Of a stretch of DNA of 64,000 nucleotides, positions 32,883 through 41,726 are shown piece by piece. How positions within the stretch are numbered: position 1 is the stretch's first letter; the number at the start of each line of letters is the position of its first letter. The notes beneath the pieces are model-generated. The model saw only the letters and a program-made list of their open reading frames with translations. It did no database searches and was not told where the DNA came from. A program made the position numbers and the translations under genes. Source of the DNA: Lachnoclostridium sp. UBA1308 (GTDB lineage: Bacteria > Bacillota > Clostridia > Lachnospirales > Lachnospiraceae); the NCBI GenBank assembly GCA_002307215.1, contig DBTU01000010.1, positions 21,487 to 85,486 on the forward strand. The letters run 5' to 3'.

Positions 32883-33689
32883 TTAACGAATTTTGTATTC
32901 CTGGCCTGGTGCCAGCACAATTACGCGCTCTGGATTAACTACATGATCGAAGATATTCTGCGGATTGCCATTAAATGCTTTCTCATTTGGTGCATCCATT
33001 GTTCCCCAATGAATCAGCACAAGCTTCGCATCAAGATAAGTATTGGCTAGTTTGTATGCATTCTCCAAACCAATATGTACATAATTATCTGAGAAATCAA
33101 AGAGTATTACATCCGGTGGATCCATGTGTAGCTGGCATTCCATTAATCTGGAATCTCCAACATACCAGATTTTTGCATCTCTTGTACGCAAATAAAATCC
33201 ACAACATTCTCTGTCTTCCCATACTCGGTAATTATAGCTTTCATACAATCTCTGCCAGGCGTGATCTGCAGGTGTCAGTTCTATGTCTATCTCGCCCACT
33301 TGAATATGGTCTGCTATATCATGCCCATTTCCATCAATGTCACACTCTTCCTTCATTAATGAAGCCACATAGAGCGTTGTATGATATGCATTGCATACAG
33401 ATTTCAAGTTCTTACAGGTAGCTCTGGAATAATGATCACTATCTGAATGGGAAACCAGAACCGCATCCACCTCAGGTACTTCTTGTGGTAAAATCGGTAT
33501 ATCAATTAATAGCGGCATATCAAACCCTTCCAATACGGGATCAATCATGATGATTGTGCCCTGACTGTTTATCATGGCTCCTCCACCACCTAACCAATAT
33601 ACACTTGTTCCACCTTTATTTTCAAAATCTTCGGCTGTCATCCTACAGGTAGCAGGTGCTACCATTTGGCCTTTTTCATTCATTTTCAT
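32883..33689 (-). CDS. MBL-fold metallo-hydrolase (UlaG-like)
   Basis: The metallo-beta-lactamase fold is shown by H81-S-D83-S-D85-H86 (a variant of HxHxDH with Asp in place of the second His), a later H in TPADHAW, GDSR and the C-terminal HWG. The 268-residue length and the overall order fit the UlaG-type lactonases that open lactone rings of sugar acids. The ATG overlaps the stop of a 54-residue upstream gene by 4 bp. It belongs to a minus-strand group with an alpha/beta hydrolase, a sugar isomerase-like protein and an HTH regulator, which suggests use of a carbohydrate-derived compound. Confidence 0.82.
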   Translation of the reverse strand: MKMNEKGQMVAPATCRMTAEDFENKGGTSVYWLGGGGAMINSQGTIIMIDPVLEGFDMPLLIDIPILPQEVPEVDAVLVSHSDSDHYSRATCKNLKSVCNAYHTTLYVASLMKEECDIDGNGHDIADHIQVGEIDIELTPADHAWQRLYESYNYRVWEDRECCGFYLRTRDAKIWYVGDSRLMECQLHMDPPDVILFDFSDNYVHIGLENAYKLANTYLDAKLVLIHWGTMDAPNEKAFNGNPQNIFDHVVNPERVIVLAPGQEYKIR

Positions 33690-33850
33690 TTCGATTGACT
33701 ACCTTTCTTGTCTCTTTTTTCATAAATTGTACTCGATATCATTACGGTATTATCGGTAAGCTTTTTCACATCGTCCAGTGTTTTAATCTCTTTATAATCA
33801 TCACCTTCGTTTTGCTGTCTATATGCAGTAATAAGCTCTGATACATTCAT
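33686..33850 (-). CDS. Small protein of 54 residues coupled to the MBL hydrolase
   Basis: A short frame reads MNVSELITAYRQQNEGDDY, then KEIKTLDDVKKLTDNTV and ends KKGSQSK. Its TGA overlaps the ATG of the MBL-fold gene (ATGA), which argues for translation. The sequence is charged and helical with no cysteine, and it has no strong ribosome binding site. It is either a real small partner or the kept end of a lost gene. Confidence 0.5.
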   Translation of the reverse strand: MNVSELITAYRQQNEGDDYKEIKTLDDVKKLTDNTVMISSTIYEKRDKKGSQSK

Positions 33851-33985
33851 AAAATCGTCATTTTAAAAAGGTCTTAAGGTCACTCTTTTTGTTTGTATGA
33901 TCGGAAACATAAGTATATCACTCCTTTTTATGATTATGGTAAAGGACTCCCAAATGCTATCATCAAGCTATGTTTTTTATCAACA

Positions 33986-34014
33986 GCTTTCAGCTCGGTC
34001 AATTCCGATTTGTC
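33986..34014 (+). repeat. 29-bp dispersed repeat, second copy
   Basis: This is the second copy of the 32806-32834 sequence, located in the gap between the small protein and the alpha/beta hydrolase gene. The rest of that gap (33851-34105) shows nothing else. Confidence 0.7.
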
Positions 34015-34105
34015 GTTTTCTTTATTTTATCTAAAATGCTCGAATAATACAATCCTATATTGACAATGAACACTATTGAATATATAGTCAAAGAGCAGAT
34101 GGCAC

Positions 34106-34951
34106 TCACATAAGTAAACAAAAGTCTCTCATTATCTTCAAAACCTCCTTTGACCAAAAAGCATTTCCGCTATGATCCACATCCTCCAGTTCATAATATA
34201 CAACGTTCTTTTTCTTATCCATTAATAGTTTATACAAATTTCTGCTATGTTCCGCCGATACCACGCGATCCTTATCTCCATGTAATAACAACACTGGTGG
34301 TAATACTACATCTTCTTTAACATATGCTGCACATGATGCTTTTTTTGCAATCTCTGAATTTTCATCTATGCATTCCACACCAAGCAATTCTGCTGAAGGA
34401 CGTTTCTTCATCCAAGGTGGCAGCTCTTCTTTCTGACACAACAACAAGTCTGATGGAGCCGCTTGTGCGATAACACCTCTTATTACATAATCCTTCATAC
34501 CTACCATTTCTGGCACCCACAATCCATTCGCCTTGCTAAATGCTGTCATCAATGCAATATGTGCGCCTGCAGAATGTCCAGCCACAAATAATTGTAACGG
34601 GTCTATATGAAATCTATCTGCATTTTCAATTAAATAGTTTGCTGCACGGTGCAAATCTTCAATCGGAGCTGGGAATACTGCAATATCAGACTCTCGATAC
34701 TGAACCATGGCCACCACTATACCACACTCTGCCAATTTTGATATCTTTGGTATATCATTATACATTTCCTGTCTATGCCAGGCAGCACCAGGAACATATA
34801 GAACAACTGGATATCTGATATCTTCTTCCCATTCTCTTCGATACGGTACGAATAGCTGAAGTTTTCGCTGCACTCCATCAACATCGCTGTATAATGCGTC
34901 TGGTGCGTATAGCCATTCGGTTTCTTCATATGTAACTGAGATTCTATTCAA
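34106..34951 (-). CDS. Alpha/beta hydrolase (esterase/lipase family)
   Basis: The catalytic triad is visible: the nucleophile serine S127 in GHSAGAH, an aspartate in LLLHGDKDRVV and a histidine in DVDHSGNAFW. The oxyanion region reads VPGAAWHR, where the hormone-sensitive-lipase family usually has HGGxW. The 281-residue protein has no signal peptide, so it acts in the cytoplasm. The best guess is a carboxylesterase of the BD-FAE/acetyl-xylan type, given the neighbouring sugar isomerase-like gene. The ribosome binding site is AGGAGGACG. Confidence 0.82.
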   Translation of the reverse strand: MNRISVTYEETEWLYAPDALYSDVDGVQRKLQLFVPYRREWEEDIRYPVVLYVPGAAWHRQEMYNDIPKISKLAECGIVVAMVQYRESDIAVFPAPIEDLHRAANYLIENADRFHIDPLQLFVAGHSAGAHIALMTAFSKANGLWVPEMVGMKDYVIRGVIAQAAPSDLLLCQKEELPPWMKKRPSAELLGVECIDENSEIAKKASCAAYVKEDVVLPPVLLLHGDKDRVVSAEHSRNLYKLLMDKKKNVVYYELEDVDHSGNAFWSKEVLKIMRDFCLLM

Positions 34952-35093
34952 TATTTCGTCCTCCTTTGAAATACTAAGTACTTCTTACAATCGTGAAATT
35001 TCATGTAATTATACAGCATACATTTTCAGCAATTGATACAACTTATAATTTTGTCATCGTCTCAAACCAGTTGACATTCTACAACAATTTCAT

Positions 35094-35954
35094 TTATTTC
35101 GATATTTCATTCCTACAATTCTTTAAATAAAGTAGCGCATTCTTTTGCCCCTCAAACTCACGTTCCCCATTAAACTCAGGATCATGAAATCCTTCAATAG
35201 TGATATCTCCTTGGTACTCTCCCGCGGACAAGATAGACATTATCTCATTCCAATTTGAATCTCCTAAACCAGGAAACCGATGTGAACAATAATCTTCTCC
35301 AAACCAAGCACCATATTTTTTAACGTGACTCCAATCAATTTTTCCATCCTTTCCATGGATATGAATTATTTTAGGAAGCCATGTCTTAAGTTGTGAGTAT
35401 ACATCAATAAATTGTTCTATTTGATGAGATGGTTCCCATACTAATCCAAGACTTTCGCTTTCAACTTCATGAAACATCATTTCCCAAGCTCTCGGACCAA
35501 AACCAATATTACATGTCGTACGATACCAAAATCCACACATATGTGCATTTTCAATACCAAGTTTCACACCATTGTATTCAGCCCTTTTTGCTAATTCTCC
35601 AAATACCTCCTTGAATTTCGGTATAGAATCTTCCACGCATGTTCCTTCCATTGCTCCTGCAAAAGTGGAAACTGATTGAGCGCCAAATCGTCTCGCGTTA
35701 TCAATACAATACTCTAATTCTTTTCGCTGATTTTCATATTGTAATGGGTTAACATATAACCCAATACTTGAAACTGTAATTTTAGATTCATCTAATAGAC
35801 TATTAACTTCTTTAGAAAGCTCTACAAGATCCGTCCCTTGCAAACCGTAATTATAATACAATTCGATAGTCTCAAAACCCGAATGAATTACATGCGGGAG
35901 CATAGTAAGTATTTCTTCTCCCTTTACACATGTTCCCAATTTAATATTTCTCAT
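35094..35954 (-). CDS. Sugar phosphate isomerase/epimerase-like TIM barrel
   Basis: The AP-endonuclease-2 / xylose-isomerase-like barrel is shown by GFETIELYYN near the start, GAQSVSTFAG, GVKLGIENAHMCG, the metal-site segment VWEPSHQIEQ, IIHIHGKDG, and the final ITIEGFHDPEF. Members isomerise or epimerise keto-sugars such as hydroxypyruvate, tagatose or inosose; the precise substrate cannot be read. The start at 35954 (MRNIKLGTC) is chosen because the barrel begins there and GAAAGG lies upstream; the open frame continues to 36071. An XRE-type regulator lies just upstream on the same strand. Confidence 0.8.
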   Translation of the reverse strand: MRNIKLGTCVKGEEILTMLPHVIHSGFETIELYYNYGLQGTDLVELSKEVNSLLDESKITVSSIGLYVNPLQYENQRKELEYCIDNARRFGAQSVSTFAGAMEGTCVEDSIPKFKEVFGELAKRAEYNGVKLGIENAHMCGFWYRTTCNIGFGPRAWEMMFHEVESESLGLVWEPSHQIEQFIDVYSQLKTWLPKIIHIHGKDGKIDWSHVKKYGAWFGEDYCSHRFPGLGDSNWNEIMSILSAGEYQGDITIEGFHDPEFNGEREFEGQKNALLYLKNCRNEISK

Positions 35955-36135
35955 AATAACCATGCCTTTCTTCATAACCTGCAAACTTTGGGCGGCAGGC
36001 ACAAAGTTGCCGTGTGAATTATGTTTTTCAAAATTCAAACTATCCTCTAATTTTGTTCTATATAACTCCAAATCATATACCTATGAAATATTTTATCTTA
36101 TTAAAATACAAATTTCTATAAACTTATAGTTTAAT

Positions 36136-36438
36136 CTAGCATACGCAGTAAACTTTCAAACCAAATAAAAAAAGTACCTCTGGCTCATTATCGAGTTCAT
36201 AGATACTTTCTAGGGATACTTTATATAATTCTTTTAAAACAAACATATTATTTATATCTGGCAAACAACGCCCCGCTTCCCATTTATAGATTGTTGTGGG
36301 GTTATTAAATCCAAATATTTTCTGTAATTGATCAACTGTAAAGTTGGCACTTAGTCGCAACTCCTTTAATTTTTTTCCTGTTTTAATCAAATTGACATTA
36401 GGAATCTCATTTGCATTAAACATGTCGATATTATCCAT
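36136..36438 (-). CDS. XRE-family helix-turn-helix regulator
   Basis: The 100-residue protein has an XRE helix-turn-helix at about residues 21-75 (GKKLKELRLSANFTVDQLQ, then IYKWEAGRCLPDINN), preceded by a short acidic leader. GGGAGG precedes the ATG. It is the first gene of the minus-strand carbohydrate-type group (sugar isomerase, esterase, lactonase-like) and is probably its regulator. Confidence 0.82.
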   Translation of the reverse strand: MDNIDMFNANEIPNVNLIKTGKKLKELRLSANFTVDQLQKIFGFNNPTTIYKWEAGRCLPDINNMFVLKELYKVSLESIYELDNEPEVLFLFGLKVYCVC

Positions 36439-36655
36439 ATTGCCTCCCTGTTATTAAAATTCACTATAACCATGCTTATTGAATATTCAATCTAATGCTA
36501 TCACATTATCAGATACAATTCAAATAAAAATCATGTCTGTTGTTTGATGTTTCAAAAAATGTTTTTTTGTGTAGGTGAATACGAAATATCAATTTTTTAT
36601 CAGTTAACAGATATAATCTAGCCACTAAAATCGTGTGCGCGGGCTGTCGCCCTAC

Positions 36656-36716
36656 ATAATAAAAGAAGATGTCCCGCCTAAGAGCAAGCTCTTGTCGGAA
36701 CATCTTCTTTTATTAT
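36656..36716 (-). terminator. Terminator of guaA
   Basis: A stem of about 16 bp (TAATAAAAGAAGATGT with its complement) encloses a second, GC-richer stem (AAGAG..CTCTT). On the minus strand the stem ends in T residues, directly after the guaA stop codon. Confidence 0.8.
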
Positions 36717-36738
36717 GCACTGCTCGTAGTTTACGCGA

Positions 36739-38274
36739 TTATTCCCACTCGATCGTAGCCGGTGGCTTGCCCGTAATATCATAGCAAATCCGATTCACAT
36801 GTTTCACTTCATTTACAATCCTATTCGAAATCTTCCCAAGCAAATCCCAAGGTAACTCAGCAAATTCCGCAGTCATAAAATCCGTCGTTGTTACTGCACG
36901 GAGTGCCACGGTATAATCATAAGTTCTCTCATCACCCATAACACCAACACTTCGAAGGTTTGTTAACACCGCAAAATACTGTCCGATGCTTCGGTCTAAC
37001 CCTGCCTTCGCAATCTCTTCACGATAGATATAGTCGGCATCTTGAAGGATAGCAATCTTCTCCGGAGAAATGTCACCGATGATTCGGATCGCAAGTCCGG
37101 GGCCAGGGAAAGGTTGTCTGAATACTAACTTCTCGGGGATTCCAAGTTCAAGTCCGGCTTTTCTGACTTCATCTTTAAAAAGGTTACGAAGAGGTTCGAT
37201 GATTTCTTTGAAATCTACATAATCCGGAAGACCGCCTACATTATGATGGCTCTTAATGACAGCTGATTTGCCGAGACCGCTTTCGATTACATCCGGATAT
37301 ATGGTTCCTTGAACTAAGTAGTCTACGGTTCCTATCTTTTTGGCTTCTTCTTCAAAGACGCGGATGAATTCTTCTCCGATAATCTTTCTCTTCGCCTCCG
37401 GCTCTGATACTCCGGCTAATTTGCTATAAAAACGTTCTTGAGCATTGACACGGATAAAGTTTAAGTCAAACTGAGTCGAAAATATCGCTTCGACCTCATC
37501 ACCTTCATTTTTACGAAGTAAACCATGATCCACGAAGATACAGGTTAGCTGCTTGCCGACTGCCTTACTGATCATTACGGCGGCAACAGAGGAGTCAACT
37601 CCGCCGGACAAGGCACAGAGCACCTTTTTATCGCCAATCTTATTCTTAAGGGTAGTAACCATCTCTTCAGCAAAGGAGGACATTAACCAGTCACCGGCGC
37701 ATTCACATACCTGATATAAGAAGTTGTGGAGCATCTTTGTACCTTCTTGCGTATGGACTACCTCGGGATGGAATTGAACACCGTAAAGTCCGCGTTCAGA
37801 ATTTTCAATGGCTGCAATCGGACAGGAGTCTGATTCTGCAGTAACTTTAAAGCCTTCGGGGAGTTTCTCCACATAATCGGTATGACTCATCCAGCAAATG
37901 GTGTGTTCAGATACCCCGGCAAATAATTTAGAAGAAGTTGTTACATTAACTTCGGTGCGTCCGTACTCTCTAAGAGGAGCTTTGGATACCGCACCGCCAA
38001 GAAAATGAGTCATGAGCTGGCAACCGTAGCAGATGCCGAGAATCGGAATACCGAGGGAGAAGATTTCAGGATCACAATGTAGTGCATCCTCCGCGTATAC
38101 GCTGGAAGGCCCACCCGTGAATATAATACCCTTTGGAGCTATTTCTTTTATACGATCAAGGCTTGTAGTGTATGGAAGAACCTCACAATAAACATTGCAT
38201 TCTCTGACTCTTCTGGCAATCAGCTGGTTGTACTGGCCACCAAAGTCAAGTACGATCACTATTTCTTTTTCCAC
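36739..38274 (-). CDS. guaA: GMP synthase (glutamine-hydrolysing)
   Basis: GuaA converts XMP to GMP with ATP and glutamine. The N-terminal class I amidotransferase has the nucleophile in GICYGCQLM and the H-x-E pair in VQFHPEVVHT. The ATP-pyrophosphatase domain has the P-loop ALSGGVDSSVA, and the C-terminal dimerisation domain ends with the family signature KPPATIEWE. The 511 residues are standard. The start is GTG at 38274 with AGGAGG at 8 nt. No purine riboswitch could be recognised in the 300-bp leader. It is flanked by a terminator and is probably monocistronic. Confidence 0.96.
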   Translation of the reverse strand: MEKEIVIVLDFGGQYNQLIARRVRECNVYCEVLPYTTSLDRIKEIAPKGIIFTGGPSSVYAEDALHCDPEIFSLGIPILGICYGCQLMTHFLGGAVSKAPLREYGRTEVNVTTSSKLFAGVSEHTICWMSHTDYVEKLPEGFKVTAESDSCPIAAIENSERGLYGVQFHPEVVHTQEGTKMLHNFLYQVCECAGDWLMSSFAEEMVTTLKNKIGDKKVLCALSGGVDSSVAAVMISKAVGKQLTCIFVDHGLLRKNEGDEVEAIFSTQFDLNFIRVNAQERFYSKLAGVSEPEAKRKIIGEEFIRVFEEEAKKIGTVDYLVQGTIYPDVIESGLGKSAVIKSHHNVGGLPDYVDFKEIIEPLRNLFKDEVRKAGLELGIPEKLVFRQPFPGPGLAIRIIGDISPEKIAILQDADYIYREEIAKAGLDRSIGQYFAVLTNLRSVGVMGDERTYDYTVALRAVTTTDFMTAEFAELPWDLLGKISNRIVNEVKHVNRICYDITGKPPATIEWE

Positions 38275-38575
38275 TTGTTAACCTCCTAATAATCCATTCA
38301 ATTGTTACAATACATGCTTTATAAAAATGTAGATACATAATACAACATTTTTTCTTATTATGCTAGTATAAATATATATTTTATCCGATAGTAATAATGA
38401 AGGATGAATGGCTTAAGCCACTTTCATAGCGAACTTGTAGAATAAGCAACAAAACATGCGGCTTTTTTACATTTTTATTTACAAATTTCACATATCATGA
38501 TAATATTAGCATGAAATATTATTTCATACATATTGATGTATATTTAATTAAAATATTGGATTAAGGAGGTGCTTT
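38275..38575. other. Intergenic region between guaA and the divergent HPt gene
   Basis: This AT-rich region must hold the promoters of both divergent genes. For the HPt gene, TTTACA (38478-38483) and TAATAT (38501-38506) are spaced by 17 bp. For guaA only weak matches are seen (TTGTAT and TATAAA, minus strand, near 38350 and 38320). No riboswitch-like fold was recognised. Confidence 0.45.
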
Positions 38576-39070
38576 ATGAAAGGTGTAATAGGTCAGGAAA
38601 TGTTCGCTTGCATGCCTGAGATAGACTTTCATACCGGCTATCGATATTTCGTCGGCAGCATGGATAATTATTCAAAAGCACTTCTGTCAACTTTAAAAAG
38701 TATTAAAGCTAAGTTCTCTCTGCTGGAGACCATGATTTATACGAAGGAATTTGAGGGTTTACGTACGATTACACAGACATTGCATAAGATGCTTTCGAAT
38801 ATCGGAGCTGTTGAATTGGCGGAAGACACCTATCAGTTAGAAGTTGTTTTACTTAACCAAGATACCACGTTGATTCAGGATAATCTGATTGTCTATTTGG
38901 ACAGTTTGGCTGAATTTGCCGAACATCTTGAATTGTTGATTAAAAAGGTAGACGTTGCAGGGTCACCAAAGCATGAGGAAGAACAATCCCCGTTCCTTAA
39001 TTATGATTTTTCCAGAACGAAGGAAAGCATTAAGCAATCCTCATATTTGCTGGAACGTAAGATTATATAG
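38576..39070 (+). CDS. HPt (histidine phosphotransfer)-domain protein
   Basis: The 164-residue helical protein contains the segment LRTITQTLHKMLSNIGAVEL, which fits the phosphoryl-accepting helix of HPt domains; H70 would carry the phosphate. HPt domains shuttle phosphate between response regulators. No kinase or response regulator is nearby, so partners are unknown. The C-terminal 35 residues are charged and probably disordered. The ribosome binding site AAGGAGG is perfect. Confidence 0.65.
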   Translation: MKGVIGQEMFACMPEIDFHTGYRYFVGSMDNYSKALLSTLKSIKAKFSLLETMIYTKEFEGLRTITQTLHKMLSNIGAVELAEDTYQLEVVLLNQDTTLIQDNLIVYLDSLAEFAEHLELLIKKVDVAGSPKHEEEQSPFLNYDFSRTKESIKQSSYLLERKII

Positions 39071-39093
39071 ATAAAATTGATATGATAATAAAT

Positions 39094-39132
39094 AGACCGG
39101 ATAAGCACTCCCAGGGGAATGTTATCCGGTCT
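39094..39132. terminator. Bidirectional terminator
   Basis: An 11-bp perfect stem (AGACCGGATAA at 39094-39104 with TTATCCGGTCT at 39122-39132) is followed by TTCTT on the plus strand and has A/T-rich flanks on both sides. It lies between the convergent HPt and Cys-rich small genes. Confidence 0.85.
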
Positions 39133-39135
39133 TTC

Positions 39136-39312
39136 TTATGCTTTGAGTTCTTTTTTACTTACAGACTTACTTCTCTGTTTTTCTTCCATGCGTTTACAAT
39201 AGGGTAACTTATTACGCTTATGAGTGTGATGTTCTATACATGCGGCACAGTCACCAAATCGCTCGCATTTGTTTCTTTTACAGGTACAGGTTTCAAGACC
39301 ATTTTCTAGCAT
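39136..39312 (-). CDS. Cys-rich small protein of 58 residues
   Basis: Reading on the minus strand gives MLENGLETCTCKRNKCERFG, then DCAACIEHHTHKRNKLPYC and a basic tail. Six of the cysteines and three histidines are arranged as CTC-x4-C-x5-C-x2-C-x3-HH-x-H-x7-C, a pattern that suggests zinc or iron-sulfur binding and that I recall from short unnamed Lachnospiraceae proteins. CAGGAGGAG precedes the ATG at a good distance. It lies 76 bp upstream of nothing else on its strand and ends at the shared terminator. Confidence 0.75.
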   Translation of the reverse strand: MLENGLETCTCKRNKCERFGDCAACIEHHTHKRNKLPYCKRMEEKQRSKSVSKKELKA

Positions 39313-39388
39313 ATGCTCCTCCTGCCTAGATAGAGATTAATAATTGTTATGAGTTTTCTACCGAATCATGCTTGATAAGCGCATCAAT

Positions 39389-41644
39389 TTATAATACTGC
39401 CTTCTGACCCTTATCACCGCGTTTGCGAGTACGAACCTTTTTCGCACTCAGGGTTTTCTCATTATAGATAAAGGAGTCAGTATTCTGATTCAGCGCGGCG
39501 GTAAAGCAAACTGTATCGTTTTTATCAAGTGTAATAGCTTTTACACCACGGCTGGTTTTCTTGAGTTCCGATACTTCAGATAAGGAGAAGCCAAGTGATA
39601 AGCCTTTTTCAGTAAGCACGATAACCTTGATTACACCACCCCAGCTCGCCATAACTTCGGCGGCAGAGAGAAGGCAGATGGAGACTATTTCATCCTTCTC
39701 CTCCAGCTTTGTTGCTGCAATCTGAGAACGGTTTGTCTCGAATTCAACACCGGATACCCGTTTGATGTATCCGTACTTGGTGGCAAATAAAAGCTGGGCT
39801 TCAAACAACTGCTCGAAGGAGGTGTACAAGATGACATTTTCCTTATCGAATTTACACAGCGTATGGATTAAGATACCCTTATCTTTTATCTTACACCTTG
39901 GAATACTTTCTGATTTAACCTGATACATATTACCTTCTGCGGTAAAGATACAGAGTTTATCGGTATTCTTCATCTGGACCACATGTACGAAATCCTTCAG
40001 ATTCTCCTCGGAGGCCCTTGTGTAGCTGGTGACATCCACTGACTTGGTATAGCCGAAGCGGTCGATTAAGATGTAAATGTCCTCAATTTTAACCTCTTCT
40101 ACGTAATCGGAAATGGTTGCATCGGTAAGCTGGGTTCTTCTGGGAGTATGGAAGATCTTTTTGTATTCTTTCAGGCGTCCTTTGATTACTTTATAAAGCT
40201 CTTTGGTATCACCGAGAATATTCTTATATTCTTCTATGGAATTTAATAGGTAAGTGTTCTCCTCATGCAGCTTTAATATCTCAAGACCGATTAATTTACT
40301 GAGTTGCATGGCTAGAATCGCATCTGACTGACGTTCCGTAAAATCAAAGGTTTTCGCTTCGTCTTCGGAAGCTTGCGATTTGAATTTTATACCCTCTGTG
40401 TTTCCTTCAATCAAGCAGCTTTTTGCCTGTTTGATTGAGGAACTGCCCCTTAATATCTCGATAATCAGATCAATTACATCGGTTGCACGAATTAAGCCGC
40501 CTACAATCTCCAGACGCTTTACGGCCTTTTCCAGAAGATATTCATATTCCTTGGTATAGAGTTCCTCCTGAAAACGAACAAATTCAGCAATCATACTCTT
40601 CAGATTAAAGGTGATTGGTTGCTGCTCCTTTACTGCAAGCAAATTGGCAGTGTAGGTATCCTCCATTGCTGTCTTCTTATAAAGGCCGTTTAATAGATTG
40701 TCAATATCGCGGTCTTTCTTAACCTCAATAACAACACGGATACCTTCTTTGGAGGATTCATCACGGATGTCATATATTTCATCAAACACTTTATCTTTTA
40801 CCAACATGGCAAGGCTTTCTACCAGCTTTGTTTTGTTTCCGGCAACGGTATAGGGTATTTCAGTAATGATGATATTCTTTTTACCATTCTCTCCATTTTC
40901 AATCTCTACCTTGGAACGAATTCTGATCTTACCCTCGCCGGTCTCATACAAAGAGGCAAGCTCCACCTGATTGATGATGCTTCCGCCGGTCGGAAAATCC
41001 GGAGCCGGAATATAATGCATCAGCTTCTGGACCGTGATATCGGGATTGTCCATGTATGCAATAACACCGTCAATTACCTCATCCGGATTGTGGGGGGGTA
41101 TATTGGTTGCCATCCCGACAGCAATACCGGTGGTTCCGTTAATCAGAAGGTTCGGTATCATCGCAGGTAATACGGTAGGTTCTTTTTCACTGTCATCAAA
41201 ATTGGGAATAAAGTCAACCAGACCTTTTTCCAAATGATCTAATAATGTCATAGCACACGGTGATAATCTTGCTTCGGTATAACGCATTGCAGCTGCACCG
41301 TCTCCGTCGATAGAACCGAAATTACCGTGTCCGTCAACAAGAGGAAGCATCAGGGAGTAATCCTCTGTCATTCGAACCATGGCATCATAGATGGAGCTAT
41401 CACCGTGCGGGTGATATTTACCCATGGTATCGCCGACGATACGTGCACTTTTTCTGTGCGGTTTGGTGGGTTCAAGACCAAGTTCAATCATGGAAAACAG
41501 AATTCTCCTTTGTACCGGTTTTAAGCCGTCGCGGACATCCGGTAAGGCTCTTGCGATGATTACGCTCATCGCATAATCACGGAAACTATTTTTCATCTCC
41601 TCGGAGAAATCCATCTGGATAATCTGATCGGATACTTTATTCAT
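39389..41644 (-). CDS. parC: DNA topoisomerase IV-type subunit A
   Basis: The protein is a type IIA topoisomerase breakage-reunion subunit: the start YAMSVIIARALPDVRDGLKP is universal to GyrA/ParC, and the catalytic tyrosine is Y122 in MRYTEARL. The C-terminal domain is short (751 residues in all) and lacks a recognisable GyrA box, so it is more like ParC or a second gyrase-like enzyme. It decatenates or relaxes DNA together with the ATPase subunit encoded just upstream. The ATG has GGAGGTT at 7 nt. Confidence 0.85.
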   Translation of the reverse strand: MNKVSDQIIQMDFSEEMKNSFRDYAMSVIIARALPDVRDGLKPVQRRILFSMIELGLEPTKPHRKSARIVGDTMGKYHPHGDSSIYDAMVRMTEDYSLMLPLVDGHGNFGSIDGDGAAAMRYTEARLSPCAMTLLDHLEKGLVDFIPNFDDSEKEPTVLPAMIPNLLINGTTGIAVGMATNIPPHNPDEVIDGVIAYMDNPDITVQKLMHYIPAPDFPTGGSIINQVELASLYETGEGKIRIRSKVEIENGENGKKNIIITEIPYTVAGNKTKLVESLAMLVKDKVFDEIYDIRDESSKEGIRVVIEVKKDRDIDNLLNGLYKKTAMEDTYTANLLAVKEQQPITFNLKSMIAEFVRFQEELYTKEYEYLLEKAVKRLEIVGGLIRATDVIDLIIEILRGSSSIKQAKSCLIEGNTEGIKFKSQASEDEAKTFDFTERQSDAILAMQLSKLIGLEILKLHEENTYLLNSIEEYKNILGDTKELYKVIKGRLKEYKKIFHTPRRTQLTDATISDYVEEVKIEDIYILIDRFGYTKSVDVTSYTRASEENLKDFVHVVQMKNTDKLCIFTAEGNMYQVKSESIPRCKIKDKGILIHTLCKFDKENVILYTSFEQLFEAQLLFATKYGYIKRVSGVEFETNRSQIAATKLEEKDEIVSICLLSAAEVMASWGGVIKVIVLTEKGLSLGFSLSEVSELKKTSRGVKAITLDKNDTVCFTAALNQNTDSFIYNEKTLSAKKVRTRKRGDKGQKAVL

Positions 41645-41726
41645 CGTGTAACCTCCAAATTTATAATTGTAATCGCATAAAACAAGTAGTTCAATAAATT
41701 GAAACAGCCGGAGTAATGATAGTTAT

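Noticed and set aside
38275..38575. Purine riboswitch in front of guaA
   Set aside because: The conserved purine aptamer core was not found on the minus strand.
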